Source of the DNA: Polynucleobacter sp.
GTDB lineage: Bacteria > Pseudomonadota > Gammaproteobacteria > Burkholderiales > Burkholderiaceae
NCBI GenBank assembly: GCA_023254115.1
Contig: JALQYK010000034.1
Location: 1 to 40,602 of the forward strand
Length of the DNA stretch: 40,602 nucleotides
Reading direction: 5' to 3'
This document shows, in pieces, positions 16,089 to 26,576 of the stretch (positions are counted from its first letter, which is position 1; the number at the start of each line of letters is the position of its first letter). The notes beneath the pieces are model-generated. The model saw nothing but the letters and a program-made list of their open reading frames with translations, was not told where the DNA came from and did no database searches. A program made the position numbers and the translations under genes.

Positions 16089-17954
16089 ATGGCTTTATTA
16101 CAAATTGCTGAACCTGGTCAATCGCTTGCCCCACACCAACGTCGTATTGCTGTGGGTATCGATTTAGGTACGACTAACTCACTCGTGGCTGCTATGAAAA
16201 ATGCATTGCCTGAGGTCTTGGCTGATGATCAAGGTAGAAAGTTATTGCCATCAGTGATTCGATACTTGCCAGGTGGAGCTACGCAGGCTGGCTATCAAGC
16301 TTTGCAAAACGCCAATGGTGACCCGAAAAATACAATCATTTCAGTAAAGAGATTTATGGGGCGTGGGCTCAAAGATGTTGCTCATGCTGAAGCAATGCCT
16401 TATGAATTTGTTGATGCTCCTGGCATGCTTAAGCTAAAGACAATCTCAGGTGATAAAAGTCCAGTTGAGGTTTCTGCAGAGATTCTTGCGAGATTACGCC
16501 AGCGTGCTGAGGACTCATTCAACGATGAGATTGTGGGTGCTGTTATTACGGTGCCAGCCTATTTTGATGATGCACAACGCCAAGCGACTAAAGATGCTGC
16601 CAAGTTAGCTGGCATCGAGGTTCTACGCTTGTTGAATGAACCTACGGCTGCAGCAATTGCCTATGGTTTAGATAATGCATCTGAGGGTCTATATGCTGTT
16701 TATGACCTTGGTGGGGGTACATTTGATATTTCAATTTTGCGTCTAAGTAAAGGTGTATTTGAGGTATTGTCGACTGGTGGCGACTCAGCTTTAGGTGGTG
16801 ATGATTTTGATCATCGTTTGTACTGTTGGGTCTTAGAGCAAGCCAAGTTACAGCTACTTTCAGATAAAGACACACGTTTGCTATTAAGTGCGTCAAAAGA
16901 TGTTAAAGAGCAATTAAGTAAAAATCCTTTAGCTCGTGTACACGTGACATTGAGTGATGGCACGGTAGTTAATGTGGGCATCAGTCAGGCGCAGTTTTTT
17001 GAGTTGACTCAGCATTTAGTGAATAAAACTTTGATGGCTGCGAAGAAAGCCTTAAGAGATGCGGGTTTAAGTGTTGAGGATGTTAAAGGCGTAGTCATGG
17101 TTGGCGGTGCTACGCGCATGCCTCATGTGCAACGTTCAGTGGGGGAGCTTTTCGGTCAAACCCCATTGACTAATCTAGATCCTGATCAGGTAGTAGCAAT
17201 AGGTGCAGCTATGCAAGCTGACTTGTTAGCTGGAAATCAACAAAAGGGCGATGAGTGGTTGCTGCTTGATGTCATTCCTCTGTCATTAGGTGTGGAAACA
17301 ATGGGTGGTCTTGTGGAAAAAATTATTCCGCGTAATACGCCTATTCCTGTAGCTAGAGCTCAAGACTTCACAACATTTAGAGATGGTCAAACAGCTTTAG
17401 CAGTGCATGTTTTGCAGGGTGAGCGAGAGATTGTTGATCATTGTCGCTCATTGGCAAGATTTGAGTTAAGAGGTATTCCTCCAATGGCTGCGGGTGCTGC
17501 ACGTATTCGGGTAACTTATCAGGTGGATGCTGATGGTCTCTTATCGGTTACTGCTAGAGAGCAGCAATCTGGGGTTGAGGCAAATATCAACGTTAAACCA
17601 TCTTATGGATTGTCTGATGGTGATATCACTTCGATGTTACAAGATAGTTTTAGCCATGCTGCTGACGATGTCCAAGCGAGAGCGTTGCGTGAGGAGTTGG
17701 TTGACGCTAAGCGTTTAGTGGAAGCCGTAGAAGCTGCCCTTGCTGAAGATAAGCACTTGTTAGAAGAAGATGAATTAGATGTGATTCATCGCAAATTAAT
17801 TGCTTTAAAAGATCTTATTGATACAGCCAAAGATACTCAGGTGCTGCGACGCTCAGTCGAATCTTTATCTAAAGCAACCGATGATTTTGCTGCCCGTAGA
17901 ATGAACGAGAGTATTAAAAAAGCACTTTCTGGTAAAAAAATAGAAGAAATTTAA
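16089..17954 (+). CDS. hscA: Fe-S assembly Hsp70 chaperone HscA
   Basis: A specialised Hsp70 that uses ATP to help cluster release from IscU through its LPPVK motif. The nucleotide-binding domain shows DLGTTNS (25-31), the [12 protein letters not shown] stretch, [13 protein letters not shown] and [11 protein letters not shown]. It is followed by the substrate domain (about 385-505) and a lid. The 621 residues and the N-terminal [11 protein letters not shown] are typical of HscA rather than DnaK, which would be longer and have a Gly-rich tail. It lies 18 bp after hscB and 13 bp before fdx. Confidence 0.96.
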   Translation: MALLQIAEPGQSLAPHQRRIAVGIDLGTTNSLVAAMKNALPEVLADDQGRKLLPSVIRYLPGGATQAGYQALQNANGDPKNTIISVKRFMGRGLKDVAHAEAMPYEFVDAPGMLKLKTISGDKSPVEVSAEILARLRQRAEDSFNDEIVGAVITVPAYFDDAQRQATKDAAKLAGIEVLRLLNEPTAAAIAYGLDNASEGLYAVYDLGGGTFDISILRLSKGVFEVLSTGGDSALGGDDFDHRLYCWVLEQAKLQLLSDKDTRLLLSASKDVKEQLSKNPLARVHVTLSDGTVVNVGISQAQFFELTQHLVNKTLMAAKKALRDAGLSVEDVKGVVMVGGATRMPHVQRSVGELFGQTPLTNLDPDQVVAIGAAMQADLLAGNQQKGDEWLLLDVIPLSLGVETMGGLVEKIIPRNTPIPVARAQDFTTFRDGQTALAVHVLQGEREIVDHCRSLARFELRGIPPMAAGAARIRVTYQVDADGLLSVTAREQQSGVEANINVKPSYGLSDGDITSMLQDSFSHAADDVQARALREELVDAKRLVEAVEAALAEDKHLLEEDELDVIHRKLIALKDLIDTAKDTQVLRRSVESLSKATDDFAARRMNESIKKALSGKKIEEI

Positions 17955-17967
17955 TAGGAAAATAAAA

Positions 17968-18306
17968 ATGCCACAAATTGTTGTTCTTCCTCATGCTGAG
18001 TATTGTCCGGATGGTGCAGTGATTGAGGCTCCTGCTGGAACTAGCATTTGTGAAGCTCTTTTAGAGAATGATATTGAAATTGAGCATGCCTGCGAGATGT
18101 CATGTGCATGTACAACTTGCCATGTGATTGTGCGTGAGGGTGGTGATAGTTTGAATGAGTCGGATGAACTAGAAGATGACTTGTTAGATAGAGCTTGGGG
18201 TTTATGTCCTCAATCAAGACTGTCTTGCCAAGCAATCATCGCTCAAAAGGATTTGGTGATTGAAATACCCAAGTATTCCATTAATCATGCCAAAGAAAAT
18301 CATTAA
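17968..18306 (+). CDS. fdx: [2Fe-2S] ferredoxin of the ISC system
   Basis: An adrenodoxin-type ferredoxin that supplies electrons for Fe-S cluster assembly. The cluster ligands C42, C48, C51 (HACEMSCACTTCHV) and C87 (SRLSCQAI) are at the E. coli Fdx positions. The length is 112 residues. The ribosome site AGGAAAA lies before the ATG. It ends the operon: no iscX follows, and a strong terminator starts 20 bp later. Confidence 0.96.
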   Translation: MPQIVVLPHAEYCPDGAVIEAPAGTSICEALLENDIEIEHACEMSCACTTCHVIVREGGDSLNESDELEDDLLDRAWGLCPQSRLSCQAIIAQKDLVIEIPKYSINHAKENH

Positions 18307-18326
18307 TCTAGTTGCTGTATATAGTA

Positions 18327-18352
18327 AAAAAGGGACCCATAGGTCCCTTTTT
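18327..18352. terminator. Bidirectional terminator between fdx and lysS
   Basis: An 11-bp perfect stem AAAAAGGGACC / GGTCCCTTTTT has a CATA loop and a GGGACC core. The A-run on one side and T-run on the other make it usable from both strands. It sits between the convergent fdx and lysS stop codons. Confidence 0.92.
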
Positions 18353-18374
18353 AATTCAAGTTAATTAGCTAGAA

Positions 18375-19904
18375 TTAGTCTTCTTTTCTCATGTGTGGGA
18401 AAAGAATAACGTCTCTAATATTCGGTGAATCAGTAATTAACATCATCAGACGATCAATACCGATGCCGCAACCTCCGGTTGGAGGCATGCCGTATTCAAG
18501 TGCACGAATAAAGTCAGCGTCGAAGTACATGGCTTCTTCATCACCAGCTTCTTTTTGCTCCACTTGCTTACGGAAACGTTCAGCTTGATCTTCTGCATCA
18601 TTTAACTCTGAGAAACCGTTAGCGATTTCACGACCAGTGATAAATAGTTCAAAACGCTCAGTAATGCCTGGACGAGTGTCTGATTCTCTTGCCAGTGGAC
18701 TGACTTCAATCGGGTAATCAATGATGTAAGTCGGTTCCCAAAGATGTTCTTCAGCCGTTGCTTCAAATAGTGCCAATTGAAGTGCACCTAGTCCTGCATT
18801 TTTAAGCGTTGGACCATTGATATCTTCACCAGCTTTTTTAAGCTCTGAACGGATAAATTCTTTATCTTCTAATTGCGCCGCCGTGTACTCTTTCTTAGAT
18901 AAGGGCGCATATTTAAGAATGGCTTCTGCAATTGTTAAGCGCTGGAATGGCTTAGATAGATCAAGAGCTTTGCCTTGATAAGTTAAGACAGCGGTGCCTT
19001 GTGCATCAATGGCTGCGGCGCGGATGAGTTCTTCAGTGAAAGTCATCAACCATTTGTAGTCTGTATAAGCTGCATAGAATTCCATCATCGTGAACTCGGG
19101 GTTATGTCTTGGGCTGACACCTTCGTTACGGAAGTTTCTATTAACTTCAAACACACGTTCAAACCCACCTACAACTAAACGCTTGAGGTAGAGTTCCGGC
19201 GCAATACGCAAGAACATTTGCATATCTAAGGCATTGTGGTGAGTGATAAACGGTTTAGCTGCTGCACCACCTGGAATAGGGTGGAGCATCGGTGTTTCAA
19301 CTTCCATAAAGCCCGCGTCTTGCATGTGATGGCGGATTGATGCCATGGCTTTACTGCGAGCTATAAATGTTTGACGTGTTTCAGGTGAAACAATTAAATC
19401 AACATAGCGTTGACGATACTTAAGTTCTTGGTCTGATAGGCCGTGGAACTTATCTGGTAGTGGGCGTAATGATTTAGATAATAAACGTAGATCTTTAACA
19501 AGGATTGATAGCTCGCCTTTATTTGTTTTGAATACAACGCCTTCAGCAGCAATAAAGTCACCCATGTCCCAGTGTTTAAATGCATTATGTGCATCAGCAC
19601 CTGCATCAGCATCATTGATATAAAACTGGATTTGACCTGTGCGATCTTGAACTGTGGCAAAGCTGGCTTTACCCATCACACGTTTGAGCATCATTCGGCC
19701 AGCCACCTTAACCGTGATGTTTTTCTCAGCTAAATGTTCTTTGCTAAGTTCGCCGTAGTGGGCATGTAAGTCATTTGCGTGATGGGTTGGCACAAAATCA
19801 TTAGGAAAAGCCACACCATTTTTACGCAAGTGAGCTAATTTTTCTCTGCGCTCTGCAATGATGTGGTTTTCATCAACGATTGGACTTTGTTGTTCTTGGC
19901 TCAT
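18375..19904 (-). CDS. lysS: Lysine--tRNA ligase (class II)
   Basis: Charges tRNA-Lys. The N-terminal OB-fold anticodon domain covers about 65-140. The class II catalytic core has motif 1 near 200-209 ([10 protein letters not shown]), motif 2 at 258-277 ([20 protein letters not shown]) and motif 3 at 478-487 ([10 protein letters not shown]). The 509-residue length is normal for LysS/LysU. The start at 19904 is preceded by GGAAAG. It follows prfB by 34 bp on the same strand, the conserved prfB-lysS pair. Confidence 0.97.
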   Translation of the reverse strand: MSQEQQSPIVDENHIIAERREKLAHLRKNGVAFPNDFVPTHHANDLHAHYGELSKEHLAEKNITVKVAGRMMLKRVMGKASFATVQDRTGQIQFYINDADAGADAHNAFKHWDMGDFIAAEGVVFKTNKGELSILVKDLRLLSKSLRPLPDKFHGLSDQELKYRQRYVDLIVSPETRQTFIARSKAMASIRHHMQDAGFMEVETPMLHPIPGGAAAKPFITHHNALDMQMFLRIAPELYLKRLVVGGFERVFEVNRNFRNEGVSPRHNPEFTMMEFYAAYTDYKWLMTFTEELIRAAAIDAQGTAVLTYQGKALDLSKPFQRLTIAEAILKYAPLSKKEYTAAQLEDKEFIRSELKKAGEDINGPTLKNAGLGALQLALFEATAEEHLWEPTYIIDYPIEVSPLARESDTRPGITERFELFITGREIANGFSELNDAEDQAERFRKQVEQKEAGDEEAMYFDADFIRALEYGMPPTGGCGIGIDRLMMLITDSPNIRDVILFPHMRKED

Positions 19905-19938
19905 GATCTTTCCGATGGAAATGAATATTGGTAATAGG

Positions 19939-21043
19939 TTAAACGCCTTGTTTTAGGCTGGCTTCAATGAATGCATCTAGGTCACCATCTAATACTTTTT
20001 GTGTATTAGATATTTCGACGCTAGTCCGTAAGTCTTTGATGCGGCTTTGGTCGAGCACATAAGACCTAATTTGGTGCCCCCAGCCCACATCACTTTTCGT
20101 AGCTTCTAGTTTGTCTTGCTCAGCTTGGCGTTTACGAAGTTCGTGCTCGTACAGGCGTGACTTCAACATTGACATTGCCTCAGCTCTGTTCTTATGTTGG
20201 CTTCGGTCATTTTGGCACTGAACAACAATCCCTGTTGGTATGTGCGTTAGACGAACCGCAGAGTCAGTTTTGTTAATGTGCTGACCGCCTGCACCAGAGG
20301 CGCGGTAGGTGTCTGTGCGGATATCAGCTGGATTGATATCAATTTCAATTGAATCATCTACCTCTGGGTAAACAAACACGCTGGTAAATGAAGTATGTCT
20401 GCCATTAGCGGAGTCAAAAGGTGACTTGCGGACCAAACGATGAACGCCAGTTTCTGTTCTTAAGTGACCATAGGCATATTCGCCATCGACTTTAATTGTG
20501 GCGCTTTTAATGCCTGCCACATCGCCATCTGATACTTCAAGAACTTCTGCTTTAAAACCTTTGCGTTCGCAATAACGAATATATTGACGCAACAACATAC
20601 TGGCCCAGTCACAGGCTTCCGTACCGCCAGCGCCTGATTGAATATCAATAAAGCATGAGCTTGGATCCATGGGATTACTAAACATACGACGGAACTCAAG
20701 ATCCTCAACTTGTTTGCGCATGTTGGCTGTATCTGACTCAATAGAGCGGATGGTGTCAAAATCACCTTCTTCTTTGGCCATCTCTAGGAGTTCTTGGCTA
20801 GCTGTGATGTTATCGGTCAGGAAGTTAATCGTTCCAACCACGCCATCTAGTAGCTTTTTTTCTTTACCCAGTGCTTGGGCTTGTTTGGGATCATCCCAAA
20901 TTTTGGGATCTTCTAGGGTTTGATTGACCTCGACTAAGCGTTCTGCTTTGTTGTCGACGTCAAAGATACCTCCGAAGTTCAATCGTACGAGTACGGAGGT
21001 CTTCTAAGGTGTTGCTAATGAGATTTAGTTGTTCTGCTTCCAT
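19939..21043 (-). CDS. prfB: Peptide chain release factor 2, made by programmed +1 frameshift
   Basis: Releases peptides at UGA and UAA. The first 27 codons run from ATG 21043 to an in-frame TGA at 20962-20960. Reading then continues in the +1 frame from GAC (20961-20959) to the stop at 19939, giving 367 residues (365 in E. coli). The SPF codon-recognition motif lies near 207-209 and the catalytic GGQ near 252-254 ([16 protein letters not shown]). Without the shift the main frame would lack a proper start. It lies 9 bp after recJ. A TATAAT on the minus strand (21058-21053) overlaps the recJ stop and could be a -10 box giving a very short leader, but I found no good -35. Confidence 0.97.
20959..20974 (-). 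other. prfB autoregulatory +1 frameshift site
   Basis: CGGAGGTATCTTTGAC carries all parts of the conserved RF2 recoding signal: an internal Shine-Dalgarno (GGAGG), the slippery CTT, the stop TGA and a following C. When RF2 is scarce, ribosomes pause at TGA and slip forward one base, so RF2 controls its own level. Confidence 0.97.
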
Positions 21044-21052
21044 GGTGCGCGA

Positions 21053-22798
21053 TTATAAAGGTTCATCGAGAGCCTCTATGTGTAATTGCGCTCTAGCTAC
21101 CCCCTGGTAATGGTCGGTAACTAGTCTGTAAGCCAATCTAGCGGGGTTTGGGAGGGGTAAATTTCTTGAAAACCAGATGCCATTAAGCGTCTTTGAATGG
21201 CTTGAGCCATCAGATTTAATCGCTTTTAGTTGCAGTTTTAGGTGCTTATCCTGGATGAGTGCTTGGTTGATAACTTCAAACTCGCCAACAAATACTGGAG
21301 CCGGAAATCCTTGCCCCCAAACTTCTGCAGCCAATAATGTCCCTAGTTCAGGTTGAATATAGTCCGGGTCAAGGTTGCCATCATGAGCTAGTTGTCGCTG
21401 CAGGGTTTCAGCGGTCATTAAGTTTTGGGCGATTTCTTCAAAACATGATTTAAAAGTATCAAAGGACTTTTGATGAATTGTTAATCCTGCTGCCATGGCG
21501 TGACCGCCGAACTTAAGTATCAAGTCAGGATGCTTCTTAGAGACTAAATCTAGAGCGTCTCTTAGGTGAAAGCCAGTGATGGAGCGCCCAGAACCTTTGA
21601 GTACTGGTTCACCAGCTTCTTCTCCAGGAGCAAATATCAGGGTGGGGCGGTGAAATTTTTCTTTTAGTCTAGAAGCAACAATGCCGATAACACCTTGATG
21701 CCATGATTCATCTGTAAGACAAAGAGTTGCTTGTTCACCTACTTCTATATCTATAAGGCTAGCTAGAGCAGTTTCTTGCATACCAGCTTCTATTGTGCGT
21801 CGTTCGCGATTCATACGGTCTAACTCATGAGCCAGGCGAAGGGCATCTTCATGAGAGTCTGACAGTAAACATTGGATGCCCAAGGACATGTCAGCTAGTC
21901 TGCCAGCTGCATTTAACCTAGGGCCAAGTGTGAAACCTAGATCGAAGGTGCTTGATTTAGAGGGGTCTTTCCCTGCTGCTATGTATAAGGCTCTTATGCC
22001 TGGTTGCATTTGACCGCTTCTAATACGTTTAATGCCATTTGAAACTAGAACTCTGTTGTTTCTATCTAGGGATGCCACATCTGCCACGGTACCCAAGGCT
22101 ACTAGGTCTAGTAAGTTTTCTAAGCGAGGCTGGGTTTCGGCGGTGAAAGCACCTCTATTACGTAACTCAGTACGTAGTGCAATGAGTAAATAAAACATCA
22201 CACCCACACCTGCCAGAGCTTTACTTGGAAAGTTACAGTGGGGTTGATTTGGGTTAACAATCCATGCAGCAGAAGGTAATTGATCAGCTGGCAAGTGATG
22301 GTCGGTTACTAATACTTCAATACCTAATTGGTTTGCCTTCTCAACTCCTGCAAGACTGGCGATGCCATTGTCAACGGTGATTAGGATATCCGGTCGATTG
22401 GGAAGTTGGGCTACTAGTTCAACAACCTCTGGTGTTAAACCATAACCTAATGTGAAACGGTTTGGCACAAAATAATCAATTTGAATATCCCAAGCTTGGC
22501 CTAATGCGCGTAGGCCTCTCATGCCAACTGCGCATGCTGTTGCTCCATCGCAGTCGTAGTCAGCAACAATCAATAACTTTTTTTTGTTTTCAATAGCGTT
22601 GGCTAGGTATTTGGCCGCTGCTTCACAATTCTTGAGTTGAGATGGTGGAATTAAATATTTGAGCTCTAAGACTAATTCCTCAGGTTTCTCAACTCCTCGA
22701 GCCGCAAATAATTTTGATAGTACGGGATGAACACCACTTTGCTCGAGGTAAGTGGCATTTCTTTCTGAGTAGCTGCGCTCAATAAATTGAATGGTCAT
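21053..22798 (-). CDS. recJ: Single-stranded-DNA-specific exonuclease RecJ
   Basis: A 5'-3' ssDNA exonuclease of the DHH phosphoesterase family, used in RecF-pathway recombination, mismatch repair and base-excision repair. Metal-binding motifs are VADYDCDGA (about 78-86), TVDNG (141-145), VTDHHLP with the DHH at 166-168, and VALGTVADVASL. The DHHA1-type segment KFGGHAMAAGL follows. The 581-residue length agrees with E. coli (577). The ATG overlaps the stop of the RpfE-like gene (ATGA), so translation is coupled to it. prfB follows by 9 bp. Confidence 0.96.
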   Translation of the reverse strand: MTIQFIERSYSERNATYLEQSGVHPVLSKLFAARGVEKPEELVLELKYLIPPSQLKNCEAAAKYLANAIENKKKLLIVADYDCDGATACAVGMRGLRALGQAWDIQIDYFVPNRFTLGYGLTPEVVELVAQLPNRPDILITVDNGIASLAGVEKANQLGIEVLVTDHHLPADQLPSAAWIVNPNQPHCNFPSKALAGVGVMFYLLIALRTELRNRGAFTAETQPRLENLLDLVALGTVADVASLDRNNRVLVSNGIKRIRSGQMQPGIRALYIAAGKDPSKSSTFDLGFTLGPRLNAAGRLADMSLGIQCLLSDSHEDALRLAHELDRMNRERRTIEAGMQETALASLIDIEVGEQATLCLTDESWHQGVIGIVASRLKEKFHRPTLIFAPGEEAGEPVLKGSGRSITGFHLRDALDLVSKKHPDLILKFGGHAMAAGLTIHQKSFDTFKSCFEEIAQNLMTAETLQRQLAHDGNLDPDYIQPELGTLLAAEVWGQGFPAPVFVGEFEVINQALIQDKHLKLQLKAIKSDGSSHSKTLNGIWFSRNLPLPNPARLAYRLVTDHYQGVARAQLHIEALDEPL

Positions 22799-23706
22799 GA
22801 GCGAAGGATATCTTGAAGTGATGGAGTGGTAGATTTTTTCCAGGGACCAAAACCTTTTTTGGGAAATTGATCGATTGATATGTGGCGAGTTTTTTCTTGC
22901 CCTCCTGGAAAATCAATTAGAACAATTTCTTGAATTTGACCGCTGATCAAGGCGTTGCCAGCCATATCCCAAAGTTCTGTGACATTCGGGTCGCTCAGAG
23001 AGACAAGGGATAAGGTGTTAGCTAAGCCATTGTTGGTGAGTGATGAGGTGTGTTGCTTATTGAGGTATCGAGCTAGAACGCTTAAACAAGCATTGGGGCT
23101 GTGCAGCAACGTGGCCTCTTGCAATAGAGGGCTGGGTTCAATGTCTGAGAGTGAGCCAATCCCGCTAATCCATATCGAATTAATTGGCAGCATGCCTTCT
23201 GATGCTCTTCTTTCATTAACTGGATGATTGAACCAGATCATTTGAATATCGTTTTGCCATTTGCGCCATTGACGAGCGACACCAACAGTAGTTGTGTCGA
23301 TGGGCATCCAGTGATCAATATTTCGTCCTTGCGCTTGTTCAATACTGACCGTTGATAGTGATTGAAGCGAGGGTGATTCTATAAACCAGCGATTGGCTCT
23401 GGGGCGATAAATAGCTGTAGCCATTTCAGCAAAGATATCTTTGACTGAGTCAAAAAGAGTATCGGCTTCATCTTGTTGAATCTCGAGTATTTCAGTGCTT
23501 GTTAGCACTAAGTGGTCTCTAGCAGCATGAATATGTACAGGTTCAATACGGGCTATAACAGAGCTTTTAGTAATGCTGATTCCATAAGATTGCAGTTCAA
23601 GCGGAGCGCTGGAGTTGGTGGGGCCCAGCAAAAACTTTTCATACGCAAGACCGCGATCCAGTGATTCGTGGTTCTGCTCATCTATGAGTGCAATCGTATA
23701 TTTCAT
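22795..23706 (-). CDS. RpfE-like / PGAM-related conserved protein
   Basis: A 303-residue cytoplasmic protein that I recognise as the 'regulatory protein RpfE type' family, also annotated as cofactor-independent phosphoglycerate-mutase-like. The visible conserved block is WFNHPVNERRASEGMLPIN (about 158-176) followed by SIWISGIG (177-184); VNERRASEGMLPINS-like blocks occur across beta- and gamma-proteobacterial homologues. No full mutase metal site is visible to me. In Xanthomonas, rpfE lies in the rpf region with recJ, prfB and lysS, and the same four gene types are together here. I start at ATG 23706 (MKYTIALID); an upstream in-frame TTG at 23727 is unlikely. The function is unknown. It is first in a four-gene minus-strand run. 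Confidence 0.75.
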   Translation of the reverse strand: MKYTIALIDEQNHESLDRGLAYEKFLLGPTNSSAPLELQSYGISITKSSVIARIEPVHIHAARDHLVLTSTEILEIQQDEADTLFDSVKDIFAEMATAIYRPRANRWFIESPSLQSLSTVSIEQAQGRNIDHWMPIDTTTVGVARQWRKWQNDIQMIWFNHPVNERRASEGMLPINSIWISGIGSLSDIEPSPLLQEATLLHSPNACLSVLARYLNKQHTSSLTNNGLANTLSLVSLSDPNVTELWDMAGNALISGQIQEIVLIDFPGGQEKTRHISIDQFPKKGFGPWKKSTTPSLQDILRS

Positions 23707-23765
23707 AACCCTGATTTTAGGTGGCAATTAGACCTTCTGTCCAAGACCAAGCTAAACTGCTTGCT

Positions 23766-25037
23766 ATGAGCATTTGGCCGATTGAACTAGAAATTGCATG
23801 GCGCTATACCAGCGCCAGGAGAAAGGCTGGAAAAAATAAGGAAACTGGCTCAAAAGACGGCTTTTTATCATTTATTTCATCTGTCTCGATGTTGGGTATT
23901 GCCCTAGGGGTAGCAGCTCTTATTGTGGTCTTATCTGTCATGAATGGATTTCAGAAAGAGGTGCGTGATCGCATGCTGTCTGTTTTATCCCATGTCGAAG
24001 TTCATTCTCCATCTGGTTTAGGTGATTGGCAGCCATTAATCACTAAAGTTCAAAAAAATCGGCATGTCAGAGGATCTGCTCCAATGATTATGTCGCAGGC
24101 TTTGATAATACGTGGCGATGTGATGCGTGGGGTTGCGTTACGCGGCATTGATCCTGATTTGGAAGGCAATGTTTCTGATATTCCAAAGCATTTCATACAA
24201 GGAAAAGTTGTTGGATTAAAACAAGGTGAATTTGGCTTAGCCTTGGGGGCTGAGCTTGCTGGGATTTTAGGCGTTCAGCTTGGCGATCGAATTACGATCA
24301 TGGTGCCAGAGGGTGACATTAATCCTGCGGGTGTGACGCCACGGATGAGGGCTTTTAAATTAATCGGCATTATTGATAGTGGTCATTATGAGTTTGATAG
24401 CACATTAGCTGTTGTTCATTGGAGAGATGCTGCAGCTTTATTGAGGTTAGATGGACCATCAGGCTTGCGTCTCAAATTAGACGATATGCAAGTGGCGGCT
24501 AAAGTTGCTGATGAACTCTCATTACAGTTGCCAGGCTTATGGGTCAAAGACTGGACTAGGCAGAATAAAAACTGGTTTGCCGCTGTGCAAACTGAGAAGC
24601 GCATGATGTTCATTATTCTGACCTTAATTATTGCCGTTGCTGCATTTAATCTAGTTTCGACCTTGGTGATGACTGTGACAGATAAGCAAGGCGATATTGC
24701 AATTCTGAGAACAATGGGTGCTAGTGCGGGAATGATTCAGCGGATATTTTTTGCACAAGGTTTTATGATTGGTGCGTTAGGAACACTCGGTGGGATTGCC
24801 TTAGGCCTTCTGATTTCATTGAATATTGATGTGATCGTCCCAGTCATTGAAGCCATCTTCAGAGTCCAATTTTTACCAAGAGACATTTATTTCATATCCA
24901 GTTTGCCATCCGACGTTCGAAGTGGTGATGTACTGACAGTTGGGTTAATGGCATTTTGTCTATCTCTTTTGGCTACACTCTATCCAAGTTGGAGAGCGGC
25001 CAAAATTCAACCAGCCCATGCGCTACGTTATGAGTGA
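23766..25037 (+). CDS. lolC: Lipoprotein-releasing ABC transporter permease (LolC/LolE type)
   Basis: An inner-membrane permease that extracts outer-membrane lipoproteins and hands them to LolA. It has 423 residues with TM1 at about 38-60, a large periplasmic MacB-like domain (about 61-279), then TM2 at 280-306, TM3 at 327-351 and TM4 at 389-411. ATG 23766 gives the expected N-terminus (MSIWPIELEIAWRYTSARR). An upstream in-frame GTG at 23721 would crowd the divergent RpfE-like gene. lolD follows by 9 bp. Only one permease gene is present, so it may act as a homodimer (the LolF arrangement) unless a second copy lies elsewhere. Confidence 0.93.
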   Translation: MSIWPIELEIAWRYTSARRKAGKNKETGSKDGFLSFISSVSMLGIALGVAALIVVLSVMNGFQKEVRDRMLSVLSHVEVHSPSGLGDWQPLITKVQKNRHVRGSAPMIMSQALIIRGDVMRGVALRGIDPDLEGNVSDIPKHFIQGKVVGLKQGEFGLALGAELAGILGVQLGDRITIMVPEGDINPAGVTPRMRAFKLIGIIDSGHYEFDSTLAVVHWRDAAALLRLDGPSGLRLKLDDMQVAAKVADELSLQLPGLWVKDWTRQNKNWFAAVQTEKRMMFIILTLIIAVAAFNLVSTLVMTVTDKQGDIAILRTMGASAGMIQRIFFAQGFMIGALGTLGGIALGLLISLNIDVIVPVIEAIFRVQFLPRDIYFISSLPSDVRSGDVLTVGLMAFCLSLLATLYPSWRAAKIQPAHALRYE

Positions 25038-25046
25038 GATGCTGAC

Positions 25047-25724
25047 ATGAATATGGCTTTAGTTGCTAAAAATATCTCTAAAACTTATGGTGAGGGTAGC
25101 TTCGCTGTACAAGTTTTAACGAATGTCAATTTAGAGCTAGCTACTGGCGAGAAGTTGGCGATTGTCGGTGCCTCAGGTTCGGGTAAGAGCACACTATTAC
25201 ATTTATTGGGTGCTTTGGATCACGTGACTCAAGGTGAGGTGTATTTAGCTGGTAAGTCATTAAAAAATCTTTCCGATGCGCAGTTAAATGAAGTGCGCAA
25301 TCAGCACTTAGGGTTTATCTACCAATTCCATCATCTTTTGGCTGAATTTAGTGCGCTTGACAATGTGGCTATGCCATTGCGTATTAGAGGTATCTCTGCG
25401 CAACAGGCGAGAGCTTTAGCAGAGGAAATGCTTGGAAAAGTGGGTTTAAGTCATCGCGTTGCTCATCGGCCTGCGGCCTTATCGGGTGGCGAACGTCAGA
25501 GGGTTGCTGTGGCCAGAGCATTGGTGACAAAGCCAAGTTGTGTCTTAGCAGATGAACCTACTGGAAACCTAGATGCAGAAACTGCCGACTCTGTATTTGA
25601 TTTAATGCTAGAAGTAGCAAAAAACCAAGGTACGGCATTTGTTATTGTGACCCATGATCCCTTGCGTGCCGCAAGGTGTGATCGTGTTTTGCGTTTGGAT
25701 CATGGTGTATTAAAGGCGATATAA
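25047..25724 (+). CDS. lolD: Lipoprotein-releasing ABC transporter ATPase LolD
   Basis: Powers lipoprotein release by the LolC/E-type permease encoded just upstream. ABC motifs are Walker [10 protein letters not shown] (41-49), Q-loop Q93, signature LSGGERQR (145-152), Walker B VLADE (166-170) and the switch His203 in VTHD. The 225-residue length is standard for LolD. The stop of lolD and the start of tatD are separated by one base, so the genes form one transcript. Confidence 0.95.
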   Translation: MNMALVAKNISKTYGEGSFAVQVLTNVNLELATGEKLAIVGASGSGKSTLLHLLGALDHVTQGEVYLAGKSLKNLSDAQLNEVRNQHLGFIYQFHHLLAEFSALDNVAMPLRIRGISAQQARALAEEMLGKVGLSHRVAHRPAALSGGERQRVAVARALVTKPSCVLADEPTGNLDAETADSVFDLMLEVAKNQGTAFVIVTHDPLRAARCDRVLRLDHGVLKAI

Positions 25725-25725
25725 G

Positions 25726-26571
25726 ATGGCTTTGTGTTTAGACACTCATTGCCACTTAGATGCGGATGAATTTTCCTCTGACCGTGATGGCGTGATTCAG
25801 CGAGCGGCTCTATCTGGGGTTTCGGGTGTATTGATTCCGGCAGTTAGAGCTAGAGACTTTCATACAGTAAGAGCTTTGGCTAGTTATGCATCAAATACTT
25901 TGCCAGCTACGTGCTATACCTTGGGAATACATCCAATTTATACCCCTGAGGCTAAAGAATCGGATTTGATTTCTTTAAGGGAATCTGTGATTGATGCTAT
26001 GAATGATCCACGATTTGTGGGTATTGGCGAAATTGGTTTGGATTATTTTTTACCTGAATTAGATCCTAATCATCAAGCTTTCTTTTTTGAGGCACAACTG
26101 GATTTGGCAAAAGAGTTTGACTTACCAGTCATCTTGCATGTCAGAAGATCTCAGGATGCAATTTTAAAGGCTCTTAAATTAAAAAAAATCACAGGTGGTA
26201 TTGCGCATGCCTTTAATGGAAGTTTTCAGCAGGCTGAGCATTTTATGAAGCTTAATTTTTTGATGGGCTTTGGTGGTGCCATGACTTTTCCTAGGGCTCT
26301 CCAAATTAGACGCTTAGCCAAAGAGTTGCCATTTGAAAGTTTGGTTCTAGAAACAGATGCTCCTGACATACCACCTGCCTGGCTCGCACATCAAGAGTAT
26401 CACCGCAATGAACCAGCCGAATTGCCACAAATATCATCAGTATTAGCAGAAATACGTTCATCATTAATTACTCAAACACAGGCAGTTTGCTCAAGCAATG
26501 CTTTGCGTGTCTTACCTCGTTGGGCTAGCCTAATAGAGGCTGGCCGGTTCGCTAACTCAAACCAACAATAG
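25726..26571 (+). CDS. TatD-family metal-dependent hydrolase (YcfH-like)
   Basis: A 281-residue amidohydrolase-fold metalloenzyme related to TatD/YcfH DNases. Metal ligands appear as H8 and H10 in DTHCHLD, E102 in GIGEIGLDYF, H138 in VILHVRRS, H161 in IAHAFNG and D211 in LETDAPD. Family members act as 3'-5' exonucleases or D-aminoacyl-tRNA deacylases; which applies here is unknown. It is tightly packed between lolD (1 bp) and comEC (5 bp). TatD proteins are often encoded near comEC or holB, so the position is not surprising. Confidence 0.9.
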   Translation: MALCLDTHCHLDADEFSSDRDGVIQRAALSGVSGVLIPAVRARDFHTVRALASYASNTLPATCYTLGIHPIYTPEAKESDLISLRESVIDAMNDPRFVGIGEIGLDYFLPELDPNHQAFFFEAQLDLAKEFDLPVILHVRRSQDAILKALKLKKITGGIAHAFNGSFQQAEHFMKLNFLMGFGGAMTFPRALQIRRLAKELPFESLVLETDAPDIPPAWLAHQEYHRNEPAELPQISSVLAEIRSSLITQTQAVCSSNALRVLPRWASLIEAGRFANSNQQ

Positions 26572-26576
26572 CTTTA

